DNA of 64,000 nucleotides from assembly GCF_002078015.1 (NCBI RefSeq), contig NZ_LWBP01000254.1:62001-126000 (forward strand). The letters run 5' to 3'. Positions 8,229 to 17,305 of the stretch are shown piece by piece. The notes beneath the pieces were generated by a model. It did no database searches, was not told where the DNA came from, and worked only from the letters and a program-made list of their open reading frames with translations. The position numbers and the translations under genes were made by a program. The DNA comes from Niastella populi (GTDB taxonomy: Bacteria > Bacteroidota > Bacteroidia > Chitinophagales > Chitinophagaceae). Positions within the stretch are counted from its first letter, which is position 1. Every line of letters starts with the position of its first letter.

Positions 8229-9395
8229 TCACACCTCAAACAACGTCCACTTCTCTTTGCTTGCGCTGCTCTTAACAACGTTATCGATAAACGCCATACC
8301 GCGAACGCCTTCTTCAACACGTGGGAAGTCGAGCATTTCTTTCGTCGGCTGCCCGCCATCGATATGTGCAGATAATGTCAAAGCAAAGTTGCGATAGATA
8401 TTGCCAAATGCTTCGAGGTAACCTTCGGGGTGACCGCCCGGGGTGCGGCAGTTATGCGTTGCAAAAGACGACAATACGCCGGTATAGTTTGCGCCCGCGC
8501 GTAAGATCTGCGTCGGTTGATCGAGCCATTTGGCAATGAGGGTATTGGGTTCATGCTGCGCCCATTCTACGCCACCCAGCTCGCCATAAATGCGGATCTT
8601 TAAAGCGTTCTCTTCGCCGGCGGCTATCTGAGAAGCAACCAAAACGCCTGCTGCGCCATTATCGAATTTTAATAGCACATTACCATCATCATCGAGATGG
8701 CGGCCTTCTACCATTGTATTCAGGTCGGCACAAAGATGTGTGATCTTCAAACCGGTGATATATTCAGTAAGGTGAGCGGCATGCGTACCTATATCGCCCA
8801 TACAACCGCTCTTACCTGATTTTTTGGGATCGGTTCTCCACGCAGCCTGCGCATTGCCTTCGCGTTCCGACAAACGGCTTAACCAGCCCTGCGGATATTC
8901 AACAATTACTTTTCTTACTTTACCCAATGCACCGCCCTGTACCATGGCGCGCGCCTGTTTAACCATCGGGTAGCCGGAGTAGGTATGTGTAAGGCACAGT
9001 TGCAAACCTGTTTCTTCAACTTTTTTGCTTAACTGTTTAGCTTCGTCGAGCGTAAAGGTCATTGGCTTTTCTATCACCACGTGAAAGCCATGATCGAGCG
9101 CCATCATAGCAGGAGCAAAGTGTGCGAAGTTGGGCGTAACGATGGTTACGAAATCCATACGTTTATCGGCCGGTAACTTGCTTTCTGCCCTGATCATATC
9201 TTCATAATTGGTATATATGCGGTCTTCGGGCAGGAATAACATTTTTCCTGATGCAATGGCCACGTCAGGATTTACACTTAATGCTCCGCAGGATAGTTCA
9301 ATAAGTCCATCCATATTGGCAGCAATGCGGTGAACAGCGCCGATAAAGGCATCTTTGCCTCCACCTACCATTCCCATTCTTAATTTTCTGTTCAT
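8229..9395 (-). CDS. cytosolic Gfo/Idh/MocA oxidoreductase, candidate glycoside 3-dehydrogenase
   Basis: 388 residues without a leader. It begins with the dinucleotide-binding motif MVGGGKDAFIGAVHR, a variant characteristic of the DgpA/3-keto-glucoside subgroup of Gfo/Idh/MocA enzymes. EKP is present (VVIEKPMTF), with a C-terminal alpha/beta domain containing GDIGTHAAHL. By family it interconverts a hydroxyl at C3 of a glucoside and its ketone using NAD(P). First gene of the leftward run toward 5041. The 175-base divergent gap to the MFS gene shows no exact TAnnTTTG box on either strand. Confidence 0.9.
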   Translation of the reverse strand: MNRKLRMGMVGGGKDAFIGAVHRIAANMDGLIELSCGALSVNPDVAIASGKMLFLPEDRIYTNYEDMIRAESKLPADKRMDFVTIVTPNFAHFAPAMMALDHGFHVVIEKPMTFTLDEAKQLSKKVEETGLQLCLTHTYSGYPMVKQARAMVQGGALGKVRKVIVEYPQGWLSRLSEREGNAQAAWRTDPKKSGKSGCMGDIGTHAAHLTEYITGLKITHLCADLNTMVEGRHLDDDGNVLLKFDNGAAGVLVASQIAAGEENALKIRIYGELGGVEWAQHEPNTLIAKWLDQPTQILRAGANYTGVLSSFATHNCRTPGGHPEGYLEAFGNIYRNFALTLSAHIDGGQPTKEMLDFPRVEEGVRGMAFIDNVVKSSASKEKWTLFEV

Positions 9396-9570
9396 GAAAT
9401 ATTAATTAGAAAATGTGAAAAAGGATTTGTTTTGAAATAAAAAATTACATTTACATGCTTATTTGAATCTAACGAATTTACAATTGCGTTCGATAAAGTT
9501 ACGGTGGTTCGGTAAAAACTTTAAAAAATATCAATTACCAACCATATATTAACCAAAAAGATTTCTTGCC

Positions 9571-10878
9571 ATGCAACAACCAACGTTCAATCGCGGCCAG
9601 CTTTTCTGGGCCAGTTGTTTAGCTCTTTTAGTAACCTCTTTATCTTTCGGCATCCGCGCCGGTATCTTAAGCGAATTAGGTACAAAATTCCATCTCAACG
9701 CCTCTCAATTAGGTACCATAGCCGCAACCGCTTTCTGGGGTTTTCCATTGGCCGTTATTATTGGTGGAATGGTAGTGGATGCCATCGGGATGAAAAAATT
9801 ATTGCTGCTCGCCTGTTTGTTTCATGCTGCAGGTATTTTATTGACCGTGTTTGCCAGCGGGTACTGGCCCCTGTTCCTTTCCACTTTATTGATAGGAATA
9901 GCGAACGGTACTGTTGAAGCTGCCTGTAACCCGTTGGTAGCAGCTATTTACCCTGATAATAAAACCACGAAATTAAATCATTTCCACCTCTGGTTCCCCG
10001 GCGGAATTGTAATAGGCACACTCATCGTGTTCCTTTATAATAAAGCGGGTATTGGTTCTATAGGTAGATGGGAACCCTGGCAGATACAGGTGGCCGTAAT
10101 GCTTATACCAACGTTAATTTATGGTTATATGGTAAGCCGGTTGAAATTCCCCGTAACAGAGCGCGTGGCGGCAGGGGTATCAACCGGGGAAATGTATAAA
10201 TCATTATTGAACCCGCTGTTCATTTTCATGATCATTTGCATGTTCGGTACAGCGATCACCGAATTGTTTACCGGCCAGTGGATCGATGTATTATTGAAGA
10301 ATGTAACCGACAATGCCATACTGATACTTACCCTCGAAACGGGTGTAATGGTAATTGGCCGCGGTCTTGCCGAACCTGTAGTGCATCGTTTATCACCGCA
10401 GGGTGTATTGCTCATTTCGGCGGTACTTTCTGCATTGGGTATTTATTTGCTGGGCCACACTACCGGCAACATGGTTTTCGTAGGCGCCCTTATATTCGGT
10501 ATGGGGGTTTGTTACTTCTGGCCAACCATGCTGGGTTTTGTTTCGGAGAACCTTCCCAAAACAGGAGCGGTAGGCCTGAACCTGATGGGTGGTGCAGGAA
10601 TGTTTGCCGTGTCAATTTATATGATGTTCATGGGAAGCCACTACGATAAACTGTTGGGCGAAAAATTACCAGCCGATGCCGAGCTGAAAGTTTATACCGA
10701 TGCACCTGCCGGATCTGAAATGGCCAATGCGCTTGCAGAAGCGAAAAAAGCGGCCGGTCCGCAAATATTGGATACTACCCTGGTTATTCCAATAATACTG
10801 GTAGTGGCATTTGCGGCATTAGTATTCTACATGCGGGGCAGAAAGAAGGCCGAACAGTTAACACCTGTTAGCGCATAA
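9571..10878 (+). CDS. MFS sugar transporter
   Basis: 435 residues with about 12 transmembrane segments in two halves and a loop of about 60 residues before the last helix. The N-terminal half has the MFS motif A-like GGMVVDAIGMKKLL. The extended IANGTVEAACNPLVAAIYP segment resembles the FucP/nucleoside-type sugar permeases common in Bacteroidota. Divergent from the Gfo/Idh/MocA operon and upstream of the isomerase and GMC genes. It most likely imports the keto-sugar or monosaccharide released in the periplasm, which is an inference. Confidence 0.9.
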   Translation: MQQPTFNRGQLFWASCLALLVTSLSFGIRAGILSELGTKFHLNASQLGTIAATAFWGFPLAVIIGGMVVDAIGMKKLLLLACLFHAAGILLTVFASGYWPLFLSTLLIGIANGTVEAACNPLVAAIYPDNKTTKLNHFHLWFPGGIVIGTLIVFLYNKAGIGSIGRWEPWQIQVAVMLIPTLIYGYMVSRLKFPVTERVAAGVSTGEMYKSLLNPLFIFMIICMFGTAITELFTGQWIDVLLKNVTDNAILILTLETGVMVIGRGLAEPVVHRLSPQGVLLISAVLSALGIYLLGHTTGNMVFVGALIFGMGVCYFWPTMLGFVSENLPKTGAVGLNLMGGAGMFAVSIYMMFMGSHYDKLLGEKLPADAELKVYTDAPAGSEMANALAEAKKAAGPQILDTTLVIPIILVVAFAALVFYMRGRKKAEQLTPVSA

Positions 10879-10980
10879 TAGTATTATCTTAACCTTTTGT
10901 AATATTTTAACGTCTGCGGTTCTACATTTAAACGATTTTGTGAGAACAATTTGTAAATTTCAATCTTAACATTTATAAAC

Positions 10981-11871
10981 ATGGCCAATCAATCGCGGCG
11001 AGTTGCCATTAAAAACCTGGTAGCGGGTACTGCCGCCCTGGGTACCGCAAATATGCTTTCGTCTTTTACCACTCCCGAAGAAACTAAATCAACCGCCTTG
11101 AAAGGAAATATCAACCATGCTGTGTGCCGCTGGTGCTACAGTTCTATTCCACTGGATGAATTTGCTGCTGCTGCCAAAAAAATGGGAATCAGCGCAATTG
11201 ACCTCGTTGGCCCCAAAGACTGGCCTGTTTTGAAACAACACGGTCTGTTCTCTTCCATGTGCAACGGTGCAGAAATAAACCTGGTAGACGGCTGGAACGA
11301 TAAAAAATTCCACACACAACTGATAAAGAACTATACCGAAATGATTCCCCTGGTTGCAAAAGCTGGGTATAAAAACCTTATTTGCTTCAGCGGAAACCGG
11401 CGCGGTATAGACGATGAAACCGGGTGGAACAATTGTGCAGAAGGTTTGAAACAGGTCATGAGCATCGCCGAAAAGAATAATGTGGTTCTTGTAATGGAAC
11501 TGCTAAACAGTAAAGTAAACCACAAAGACTACCAGTGCGATAAAACCGCCTGGGGCGTGGAACTGGCAAAACGCATAGGATCGGAGAACTTCAAATTATT
11601 GTACGACATCTATCATATGCAGATAGATGAGGGTGATGTCATTCGCACCATCAAAGACAATCACCAATACATTGCGCATTACCATACCGGCGGTGTTCCG
11701 GGCAGAAATGAAATTGACGAAACGCAGGAACTGTATTACCCGGCCATCATGAAGGCCATTCTCGAAACCGGGTTCAAAGGTTATGTGGCGCAGGAGTTCA
11801 TACCGGCCCGCAAAACGAATGAAGAAAAGCTGGTATCGCTTGAAAAAGCGATTAAGATCTGTGATGTATAG
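10981..11871 (+). CDS. Tat-exported hydroxypyruvate isomerase-like TIM barrel
   Basis: 296 residues. Leader NQSRRVAIKNLVAGTAA fits a Tat signal. The TIM barrel carries ligand candidates Glu in VMELLNS, Asp/His in YDIYHMQ, His in YHTGGVPGR and Glu in VAQEF. This is the hydroxypyruvate/keto-sugar isomerase pattern. It sits 52 bases before the first GMC gene and 103 bases after the MFS gene. AAACGATT occurs in its leader (10930-10937). The substrate is unknown; export suggests that it acts on a periplasmic keto-sugar. Confidence 0.87.
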   Translation: MANQSRRVAIKNLVAGTAALGTANMLSSFTTPEETKSTALKGNINHAVCRWCYSSIPLDEFAAAAKKMGISAIDLVGPKDWPVLKQHGLFSSMCNGAEINLVDGWNDKKFHTQLIKNYTEMIPLVAKAGYKNLICFSGNRRGIDDETGWNNCAEGLKQVMSIAEKNNVVLVMELLNSKVNHKDYQCDKTAWGVELAKRIGSENFKLLYDIYHMQIDEGDVIRTIKDNHQYIAHYHTGGVPGRNEIDETQELYYPAIMKAILETGFKGYVAQEFIPARKTNEEKLVSLEKAIKICDV

Positions 11872-11922
11872 TACCTGTTATTAATTCTCACGTCTTTCTT
11901 TTTAAATAAAAACGATTGAACT

Positions 11923-13602
11923 ATGGCAGATAATGTTTATGATGCTATTGTAGTTGGCTCGGGTATCAGTGGCGGCTGGGCTGCAAAAGAGCTTACCGAA
12001 AAAGGATTGAAAGTATTGTTGCTTGAACGCGGCGAAAATATTGAACATATAAAAGGTTACGAAAACGCCAATAAAGCCCCCTGGGAATTTCCACATCGCG
12101 GCGGCAAAACCCAGGAAATGATAAAGGACTATCCCGTATTGAACAGGGATTATCCGCTCAATGAAACCAACCTCAATTACTGGACAAACGAAAAGGATTG
12201 TCCGTATACCGAAACAAAACGGTTCGACTGGTTTCGCGGTTATCACGTTGGCGGCCGTTCGCTGATGTGGGGCCGTCAAAGCTATCGCTTTAGCGATCTC
12301 GATTTTGAAGCGAACGCCAAAGAAGGCACAGCCGTAGACTGGCCTATCCGCTATAGAGAAATAGCGCCCTGGTACGATTATGTTGAAAAATTCGCCGGCA
12401 TCAGCGGCAGCAAGGAAGGTCTTGCCGTGCTTCCCGACGGACAATTTCAACCGGGCATGGAACTGAACTGTGTTGAAAAAGATGTAGCTGCCCGCCTTAA
12501 AGAACACTACAAGGGATCGCGACATCTATTTATAGGCCGGGTGGCCAATATTACGCAGGAATTACCGGGTAGAACCAAATGCCAGTTCCGTAACAAGTGC
12601 TGGCTGGGTTGTCCGTTCGGCGGTTATTTCAGCACACAGTCCTCTACATTACCGGCAGCCATGGCAACCGGCAATCTTACGCTGCGTCCTTTCTCTATTG
12701 TAACAAAAGTGTTGTACGATAAAGACAAGAAAAAAGCCACCGGTGTAGAAGTGATGGATGCACAGGAAAATAAGACCTACGAGTTCAAATCGAAAGTGGT
12801 TTTCCTTTGCGCTTCGGCTTTCAACAGTACCTGGGTGCTGTTCAATTCCGCCACCGACATATGGCCCGGCGGTTTGGGCAGCAGCAGCGGCGAATTGGGC
12901 CACAATGTTATGGACCACCATTTCAGAGTAGGCGCCGAAGGAATTGCTGAAGGGTACGAAGACAAATACTATTTCGGCCGCCGGCCAACAGGCTTCTATA
13001 TACCGCGTTTCCGCAATGTTGGCAGCGATAAAAGAGATTATACCCGTGGTTTCGGCTACCAGGGTGGCGCCAGCCGCCAGGGTTGGAACCGCCTGATCGC
13101 TGAAATGAATATTGGCGCCGAACTGAAGAACGCATTGACAGAGCCAGGCCCCTGGTCGATGGGGATGACCGCCTTCGGTGAAATACTGCCTTACCACGAA
13201 AACAAGATCTCGCTCGATAAAACGAAAAAAGACAAATGGGGCCTTCCCGTTCTGGCCATCGACTGTGAATTGAAGGAGAATGAAAAGAAAATGCGCGTCG
13301 ATATGAAAAACGATGCCATTGAAATGCTCACAGCCGCCGGATTGAAGGACGTAAAAGGCACTGAAAGTGATTACTTCATGGGCATGGGCATTCATGAAAT
13401 GGGTACGGCCCGGATGGGTAAAGACCGTAAAACATCGGTGCTCAATGCGCACAACCAGGTTTGGGACGCGCCCAACGTATACGTAACAGACGGCGCCTGC
13501 ATGACCTCCGCCGCCTGCGTAAACCCTTCACTTACATACATGGCATTGACGGCCCGCGCCGCCGAACATGCTGTGAGTGAATTAAAGAAAGGTAACATAT
13601 AA
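11923..13602 (+). CDS. GMC-family flavoprotein sugar dehydrogenase, large subunit 1
   Basis: 559 residues, no leader of its own. FAD-binding GSGISGGW near residues 12-19, conserved HVGGRSLMWGRQ block, and the C-terminal HEMGTARMG (His491) with NPSLTYMALT that carries the GMC active-site His/Asn. Cys220-x5-Cys226-x3-Cys230 (KCQFRNKCWLGCP) matches the spacing of the [3Fe-4S] ligands in bacterial FAD-glucose dehydrogenase alpha subunits. Closely similar to the gene at 13822. Export probably occurs by hitchhiking on the Tat small subunit (15669). Expected activity is sugar C3 (or C2) oxidation with electrons going to cytochrome c. Confidence 0.92.
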   Translation: MADNVYDAIVVGSGISGGWAAKELTEKGLKVLLLERGENIEHIKGYENANKAPWEFPHRGGKTQEMIKDYPVLNRDYPLNETNLNYWTNEKDCPYTETKRFDWFRGYHVGGRSLMWGRQSYRFSDLDFEANAKEGTAVDWPIRYREIAPWYDYVEKFAGISGSKEGLAVLPDGQFQPGMELNCVEKDVAARLKEHYKGSRHLFIGRVANITQELPGRTKCQFRNKCWLGCPFGGYFSTQSSTLPAAMATGNLTLRPFSIVTKVLYDKDKKKATGVEVMDAQENKTYEFKSKVVFLCASAFNSTWVLFNSATDIWPGGLGSSSGELGHNVMDHHFRVGAEGIAEGYEDKYYFGRRPTGFYIPRFRNVGSDKRDYTRGFGYQGGASRQGWNRLIAEMNIGAELKNALTEPGPWSMGMTAFGEILPYHENKISLDKTKKDKWGLPVLAIDCELKENEKKMRVDMKNDAIEMLTAAGLKDVKGTESDYFMGMGIHEMGTARMGKDRKTSVLNAHNQVWDAPNVYVTDGACMTSAACVNPSLTYMALTARAAEHAVSELKKGNI

Positions 13603-13606
13603 AACA

Positions 13607-13665
13607 GAATGTGATAATTCGATAATTGGATAATCCCGCAAAGCGGGACAGGTTGTGATAATGCA
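13607..13665. repeat. GATAAT-rich repeat with GC hairpin
   Basis: Just after the first GMC gene, copies of GTGATAAT/GATAAT flank a perfect 6-bp hairpin TCCCGC-AAA-GCGGGA (13634-13648). A similar arrangement with a CAGGG-AAA-CCCTG hairpin lies at 17735-17778. The rest of the 219-base gap holds reverse-oriented copies (13787-13817) and no gene. Confidence 0.6.
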
Positions 13666-13786
13666 TCCATTTCGAAGAGAATAATTAAAAGCCGGCAGTT
13701 TGTTGTTGAAAAGACAATTAAAAAAATTATTTAAATTACATGCTGCCATATTATAAATTGAAATCGTCTATAATCCTGTATTTCAA

Positions 13787-13817
13787 TTATCACATTTTCG
13801 AGTTATCACATTATCAA
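13787..13817. repeat. GTGATAAT repeats, reverse orientation
   Basis: Two ATTATCACATT-type units lie immediately before the start of the second GMC gene. They are inverted relative to the units at 13607, so the gap between the two GMC genes is bounded by a loose inverted repeat. Confidence 0.5.
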
Positions 13818-13821
13818 ATTA

Positions 13822-15543
13822 GTGAACATGCCGGGAGACTCTTTAAACGTACACCTAAACACAAAAGCGACTACACAAAATACGTATGATGCCATTGTAG
13901 TAGGTTCAGGTATAAGTGGTGGCTGGGCCGCCAAGGAATTATGCGAAAAAGGTTTGAAAACACTGGTGCTGGAACGGGGTAGAAATGTTGAACACATTAA
14001 AGACTATGCGGGAACAGAAAAGAACATCTGGGAACTGCCCCACCATTTGAAACAAACTGAAGAAGATAAAAAGAATAGTCCCATTCAAAGCAAGTGTTAT
14101 GCTTATGATGAGGTTTCTAAAAAGTTCTTTGTCAACGATATAGAGAATCCATATACCCAGGTTAAAAAGTTCTGGTGGATCCGTGGTTACCATGTGGGCG
14201 GCCGCTCACTGATGTGGGGCCGTCAAAGCTATCGCTGGAGCGACCTCGACTTTGAAGCCAATGCAAAAGACGGGCATGGGGTCGACTGGCCCATTCGCTA
14301 CAAAGACCTGGCATCGTGGTACAGTTATGTAGAGAAGTTCGCCGGTATAAATGGTAATAAAGATGGCCTCGCGCATTTGCCCGATGGGGAGTTTTTACCT
14401 GCAATGGAAATGAATTGCCTCGAAAAGCATGTGGCTGCCAGCTTAAAGCAGAATTATTCTGACCGGGTAATGATCATGGGCCGTTCTGCCAACCATACAA
14501 AACAGGTGGGTGATCGCGGTCCGTGCCAGTATCGCAATAAATGCCACCAGGGTTGTCCGTTCGGAGGTTATTTCAGCAGTAATTCGGCTACCCTGCCTGC
14601 TGCCAAAGCCACCGGAAATCTTACCCTGCGGCCAAACTCGATAGTGCTCGACGTACTGTACGATAAAGATAAAAGGCGGGCTACCGGCGTACGCATCCTC
14701 GATGCGGAAACCATGAAAACCGAAGAGTATTATGCCAAAATAGTATTCCTGAACGCTTCTACCCTTGGCACTGCACAAATTCTGTTACACTCCGTGTCGG
14801 ATGTTTTCCCGAATGGTTTTGGTAACAGCAGCCAGCAGGTAGGCCATAACCTTATGGACCACCACTACGGAGTGGGCGCCAGAGGAGAATACGAGGGCTT
14901 CGCCGATCAGTATTATTATGGCAGAAGACCGAATGGTATATATGTTCCGCGTTTCAGGAATGTGAACGACCGTACAAAACGCAGCGATTATGTACGCGGT
15001 TTTGGTTACCAGGGCGGCGCTCAGCGCGGAAGAGTAAGTAACGCAGATGGAATAGGTATTGAACTGAAAGAAGCGCTTACCGAACCCGGTAACTGGACGA
15101 TGCAACTGGGCTCATGGGGCGAACACTTACCCTATTATGAGAACAAGGTAACATTGAACAAAGACAAAAAAGATAAATACGGGCTGCCAACGCTCGATAT
15201 CGATTGTGAGTTCAGGGAAAATGAAAAGATCATGCGCAAAGACATGATAGATAGTGCGGCAGAGATGTTGGAAAAAGCAGGACTGAAAAACGTAAAAACA
15301 TTCGATAACGATCCGCCGCCCGGATTTTGTATCCACGAAATGGGTACGGCCCGGATGGGAAGAGATCCTAAAACATCTGTGCTGAACGGCAATAACCAGA
15401 TGCATGATGTAAAGAATGTGTTCATTACCGATGGCGCATGTATGTCATCATCGGCCTGCCAGAACCCATCGTTAACGTATATGGCGCTTACGGCAAGAGC
15501 TGCTGATTTTGCGGTGAATGAATTGAAGAAAGGAAACCTGTAA
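13822..15543 (+). CDS. GMC-family flavoprotein sugar dehydrogenase, large subunit 2
   Basis: 573 residues, paralogue of the preceding gene. It shares VVGSGISGGWAAKEL, HVGGRSLMWGRQSY, CX5CX3C (Cys235, Cys241, Cys245) and HEMGTARMG (His505). An N-terminal extension of about 15 polar residues and an extra insertion near residues 80-100 distinguish it. No signal peptide. The gene for the small subunit follows 125 bases downstream. The presence of two large subunits suggests either two substrate specificities or alternative complexes with one small subunit. Confidence 0.92.
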   Translation: MNMPGDSLNVHLNTKATTQNTYDAIVVGSGISGGWAAKELCEKGLKTLVLERGRNVEHIKDYAGTEKNIWELPHHLKQTEEDKKNSPIQSKCYAYDEVSKKFFVNDIENPYTQVKKFWWIRGYHVGGRSLMWGRQSYRWSDLDFEANAKDGHGVDWPIRYKDLASWYSYVEKFAGINGNKDGLAHLPDGEFLPAMEMNCLEKHVAASLKQNYSDRVMIMGRSANHTKQVGDRGPCQYRNKCHQGCPFGGYFSSNSATLPAAKATGNLTLRPNSIVLDVLYDKDKRRATGVRILDAETMKTEEYYAKIVFLNASTLGTAQILLHSVSDVFPNGFGNSSQQVGHNLMDHHYGVGARGEYEGFADQYYYGRRPNGIYVPRFRNVNDRTKRSDYVRGFGYQGGAQRGRVSNADGIGIELKEALTEPGNWTMQLGSWGEHLPYYENKVTLNKDKKDKYGLPTLDIDCEFRENEKIMRKDMIDSAAEMLEKAGLKNVKTFDNDPPPGFCIHEMGTARMGRDPKTSVLNGNNQMHDVKNVFITDGACMSSSACQNPSLTYMALTARAADFAVNELKKGNL

Positions 15544-15668
15544 GTCAATTAGCTGATGTGATAATGTTTTTATGCGGGGCTCAAAAGTAATGTAAGCCAG
15601 GTTGAACGGCTAAAAGTTGTTTTTAATAATCAAATTCTCAAAACGATTCATACTTCAAATTAATAATT

Positions 15669-16244
15669 ATGAACAGAAGAGACGCATTATCCCGTGTTGC
15701 TTTGTTGTTGGGGGGAACGGTGATCGGGGCTGAATTCTTTCTGAGCGGTTGCACCAGTTCCGATAAAAAGGTTGGACAGTCTGTTGACTTTACTGCTGAC
15801 GATATTGCTTACCTTGATGAAGTAGCGGAGACAATTATCCCTGCTACCGATACGCCCGGCGCCAAAGCTGCGAAGGTGGGTACATTCATGACCGTTATGG
15901 TAAAAGACTGCTATGATGAAAAGAACCAGAAAGTATTTCTGGATGGCATGAATAAGATCAACGAAGACAGCAGGAAAAAATTCGGTGGCAACGCATTTAT
16001 GAAGATCACCCCCGAACAACGCAAACAACTGCTGACCGAACTCGACAAAGAACAAAAAGAACACGCAAAGAATAAAAATAAAGAAGACGATCCGCACTTC
16101 TTTACATTGATGAAACAGTTGACCCTGTTGGGTTACTTCACTTCTGAACCCGGCGCTACACAGGCATTGCGCTATGTGCCGGTTCCCGGCCGCTTCGATG
16201 CGTGCATTCCTTATAAAAAAGGCGACAAAGCCTGGGCCTTATAA
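15669..16244 (+). CDS. gluconate 2-dehydrogenase subunit 3-type Tat lipoprotein
   Basis: 191 residues. The leader combines NRRDALSRV (twin arginine) with a lipobox LSGC at Cys28, so the product is a Tat lipoprotein. The body fits the gluconate 2-dehydrogenase subunit 3 family (PF13618): AYLDEVAETIIPATDTPGA, then helical KITPEQRKQLL, ending RFDACIPYKKGDKAW. In known systems this subunit exports and anchors the leaderless GMC catalytic subunit. AAAACGATT lies at 15640-15648 in its leader. It is the only small-subunit gene seen for the two GMC genes. Confidence 0.92.
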   Translation: MNRRDALSRVALLLGGTVIGAEFFLSGCTSSDKKVGQSVDFTADDIAYLDEVAETIIPATDTPGAKAAKVGTFMTVMVKDCYDEKNQKVFLDGMNKINEDSRKKFGGNAFMKITPEQRKQLLTELDKEQKEHAKNKNKEDDPHFFTLMKQLTLLGYFTSEPGATQALRYVPVPGRFDACIPYKKGDKAWAL

Positions 16245-16265
16245 AAATTTTACATATTGAATTAT

Positions 16266-16309
16266 AAATGATGAATGTAGAAGTGAAATCACTTTGGCAT
16301 TCATCATTT
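16266..16309. repeat. nested palindrome containing the GAATGTAGAAGTGAA repeat
   Basis: Outer perfect 12-bp arms AAATGATGAATG (16266-16277) and CATTCATCATTT (16298-16309) enclose a 5-bp AAGTG/CACTT hairpin. GTAG overlaps the junction and directly precedes the inner hairpin. The 15-mer GAATGTAGAAGTGAA (16273-16287) recurs exactly at 19955-19969 and, inverted, at 50373-50387. It lies between two same-strand genes and may terminate or stabilise transcripts. Confidence 0.7.
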
Positions 16310-16343
16310 GATGTTTTACAGGATTAAATAAACAACCAATTTC

Positions 16344-17216
16344 ATGCAGAACAGAAGAAGTTTTCTCAAAGCAACCGGAACACTGGCGTCGGGGTTATTA
16401 ATCGGAAGATCGGCCTTCTCTATGGATGACTTTGCATCCAAAGGAAGCATTAAAAAATTTGGTTTGCAGTTGTATTCCCTCCGCACCGATTTGCCGAACG
16501 ATCCCAAAGGCGTATTGAAACAGGTAGCTTCCTTTGGCTATAAACAAATTGAAAGCTATGAAGGCAAGCAGGGTATGTTTTGGGGTATGAGCAATAAAGA
16601 GTTCAAAAAATATATGGATGAACTGGGCATGACCATCGTTTCGAGCCATTGTAATATCAACAATGATTTCGAAACAAAGGCAGCGCAGGCCGGTGAAATA
16701 GGGATGAAATATTTGATTTGTCCGAGCCTTGGCGGTGCAAACAAGTCGCTCGATGATTTTAAAAGGGCTGCTGAAAAGTTCAATGCCTGCGGCGAGATCT
16801 GTAAAAAGAACGGATTGAAGTTCGCCTATCACAATCATGGCTACAGCTTTGAAACAATGGAAGGCCAGTTACCGCAGGATATATTGATGCAAAACACCAA
16901 CAAAGACACTGTTGATTTTGAAATGGATATTTACTGGGTGGTAACTGCCGGTGCAGATCCTATTGCCTGGCTGGACAAATATCCCGGCCGCTGGAAACTG
17001 TGCCATGTGAAAGACAGGAAAAAAGATGCCGCTGCCGGCGATCACGATGCATCGATCGACCTGGGGGTAGGCAATATCGATTTCAAAAAGATCCTGAAAG
17101 CCAGCACTTCAAAAGGCATGGAATATTTCATCGTTGAGCAGGAGCGTTATGATAACAGCACCCCGCTGAAAAGCGCTGCCGCAGATGCGGCGTATATGAA
17201 GAAGCTGAAGTTGTAA
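16344..17216 (+). CDS. Tat-exported sugar isomerase/epimerase-like TIM barrel, paralogue
   Basis: 290 residues, similar along its length to the gene at 2761. Twin-arginine leader QNRRSFLKATGTLAS, then a TIM barrel with YHNHGYSFE, DFEMDIYWV, CHVKDR and VEQERY as likely metal/substrate sites. The terminal gene of the rightward sugar run; a strong terminator follows at 17239. The two exported paralogues bracket the whole cluster, which supports reading 2761-17216 as one functional unit. Confidence 0.88.
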   Translation: MQNRRSFLKATGTLASGLLIGRSAFSMDDFASKGSIKKFGLQLYSLRTDLPNDPKGVLKQVASFGYKQIESYEGKQGMFWGMSNKEFKKYMDELGMTIVSSHCNINNDFETKAAQAGEIGMKYLICPSLGGANKSLDDFKRAAEKFNACGEICKKNGLKFAYHNHGYSFETMEGQLPQDILMQNTNKDTVDFEMDIYWVVTAGADPIAWLDKYPGRWKLCHVKDRKKDAAAGDHDASIDLGVGNIDFKKILKASTSKGMEYFIVEQERYDNSTPLKSAAADAAYMKKLKL

Positions 17217-17238
17217 AATGTTATCTCACATATCAGCA

Positions 17239-17274
17239 AACCCGGAGACAGTTTACTGCTTCCGGGTTTTTTTT
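17239..17274 (+). terminator. intrinsic terminator of sugar cluster
   Basis: AACCCGGA / TCCGGGTT stem (17239-17246, 17261-17268) with an inner CAGT/ACTG helix, followed by eight or more T residues. It lies 22 bases after the stop of the last sugar gene. Confidence 0.88.
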
Positions 17275-17305
17275 ATTGCTTAACTTTAAACAAACTACAC
17301 ATATT

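Noticed and set aside
12649-13452. 267-codon open frame opposite the first GMC gene
   Set aside because: Fully antisense to a strongly supported enzyme gene, with no leader, domain or start context; an effect of codon usage.
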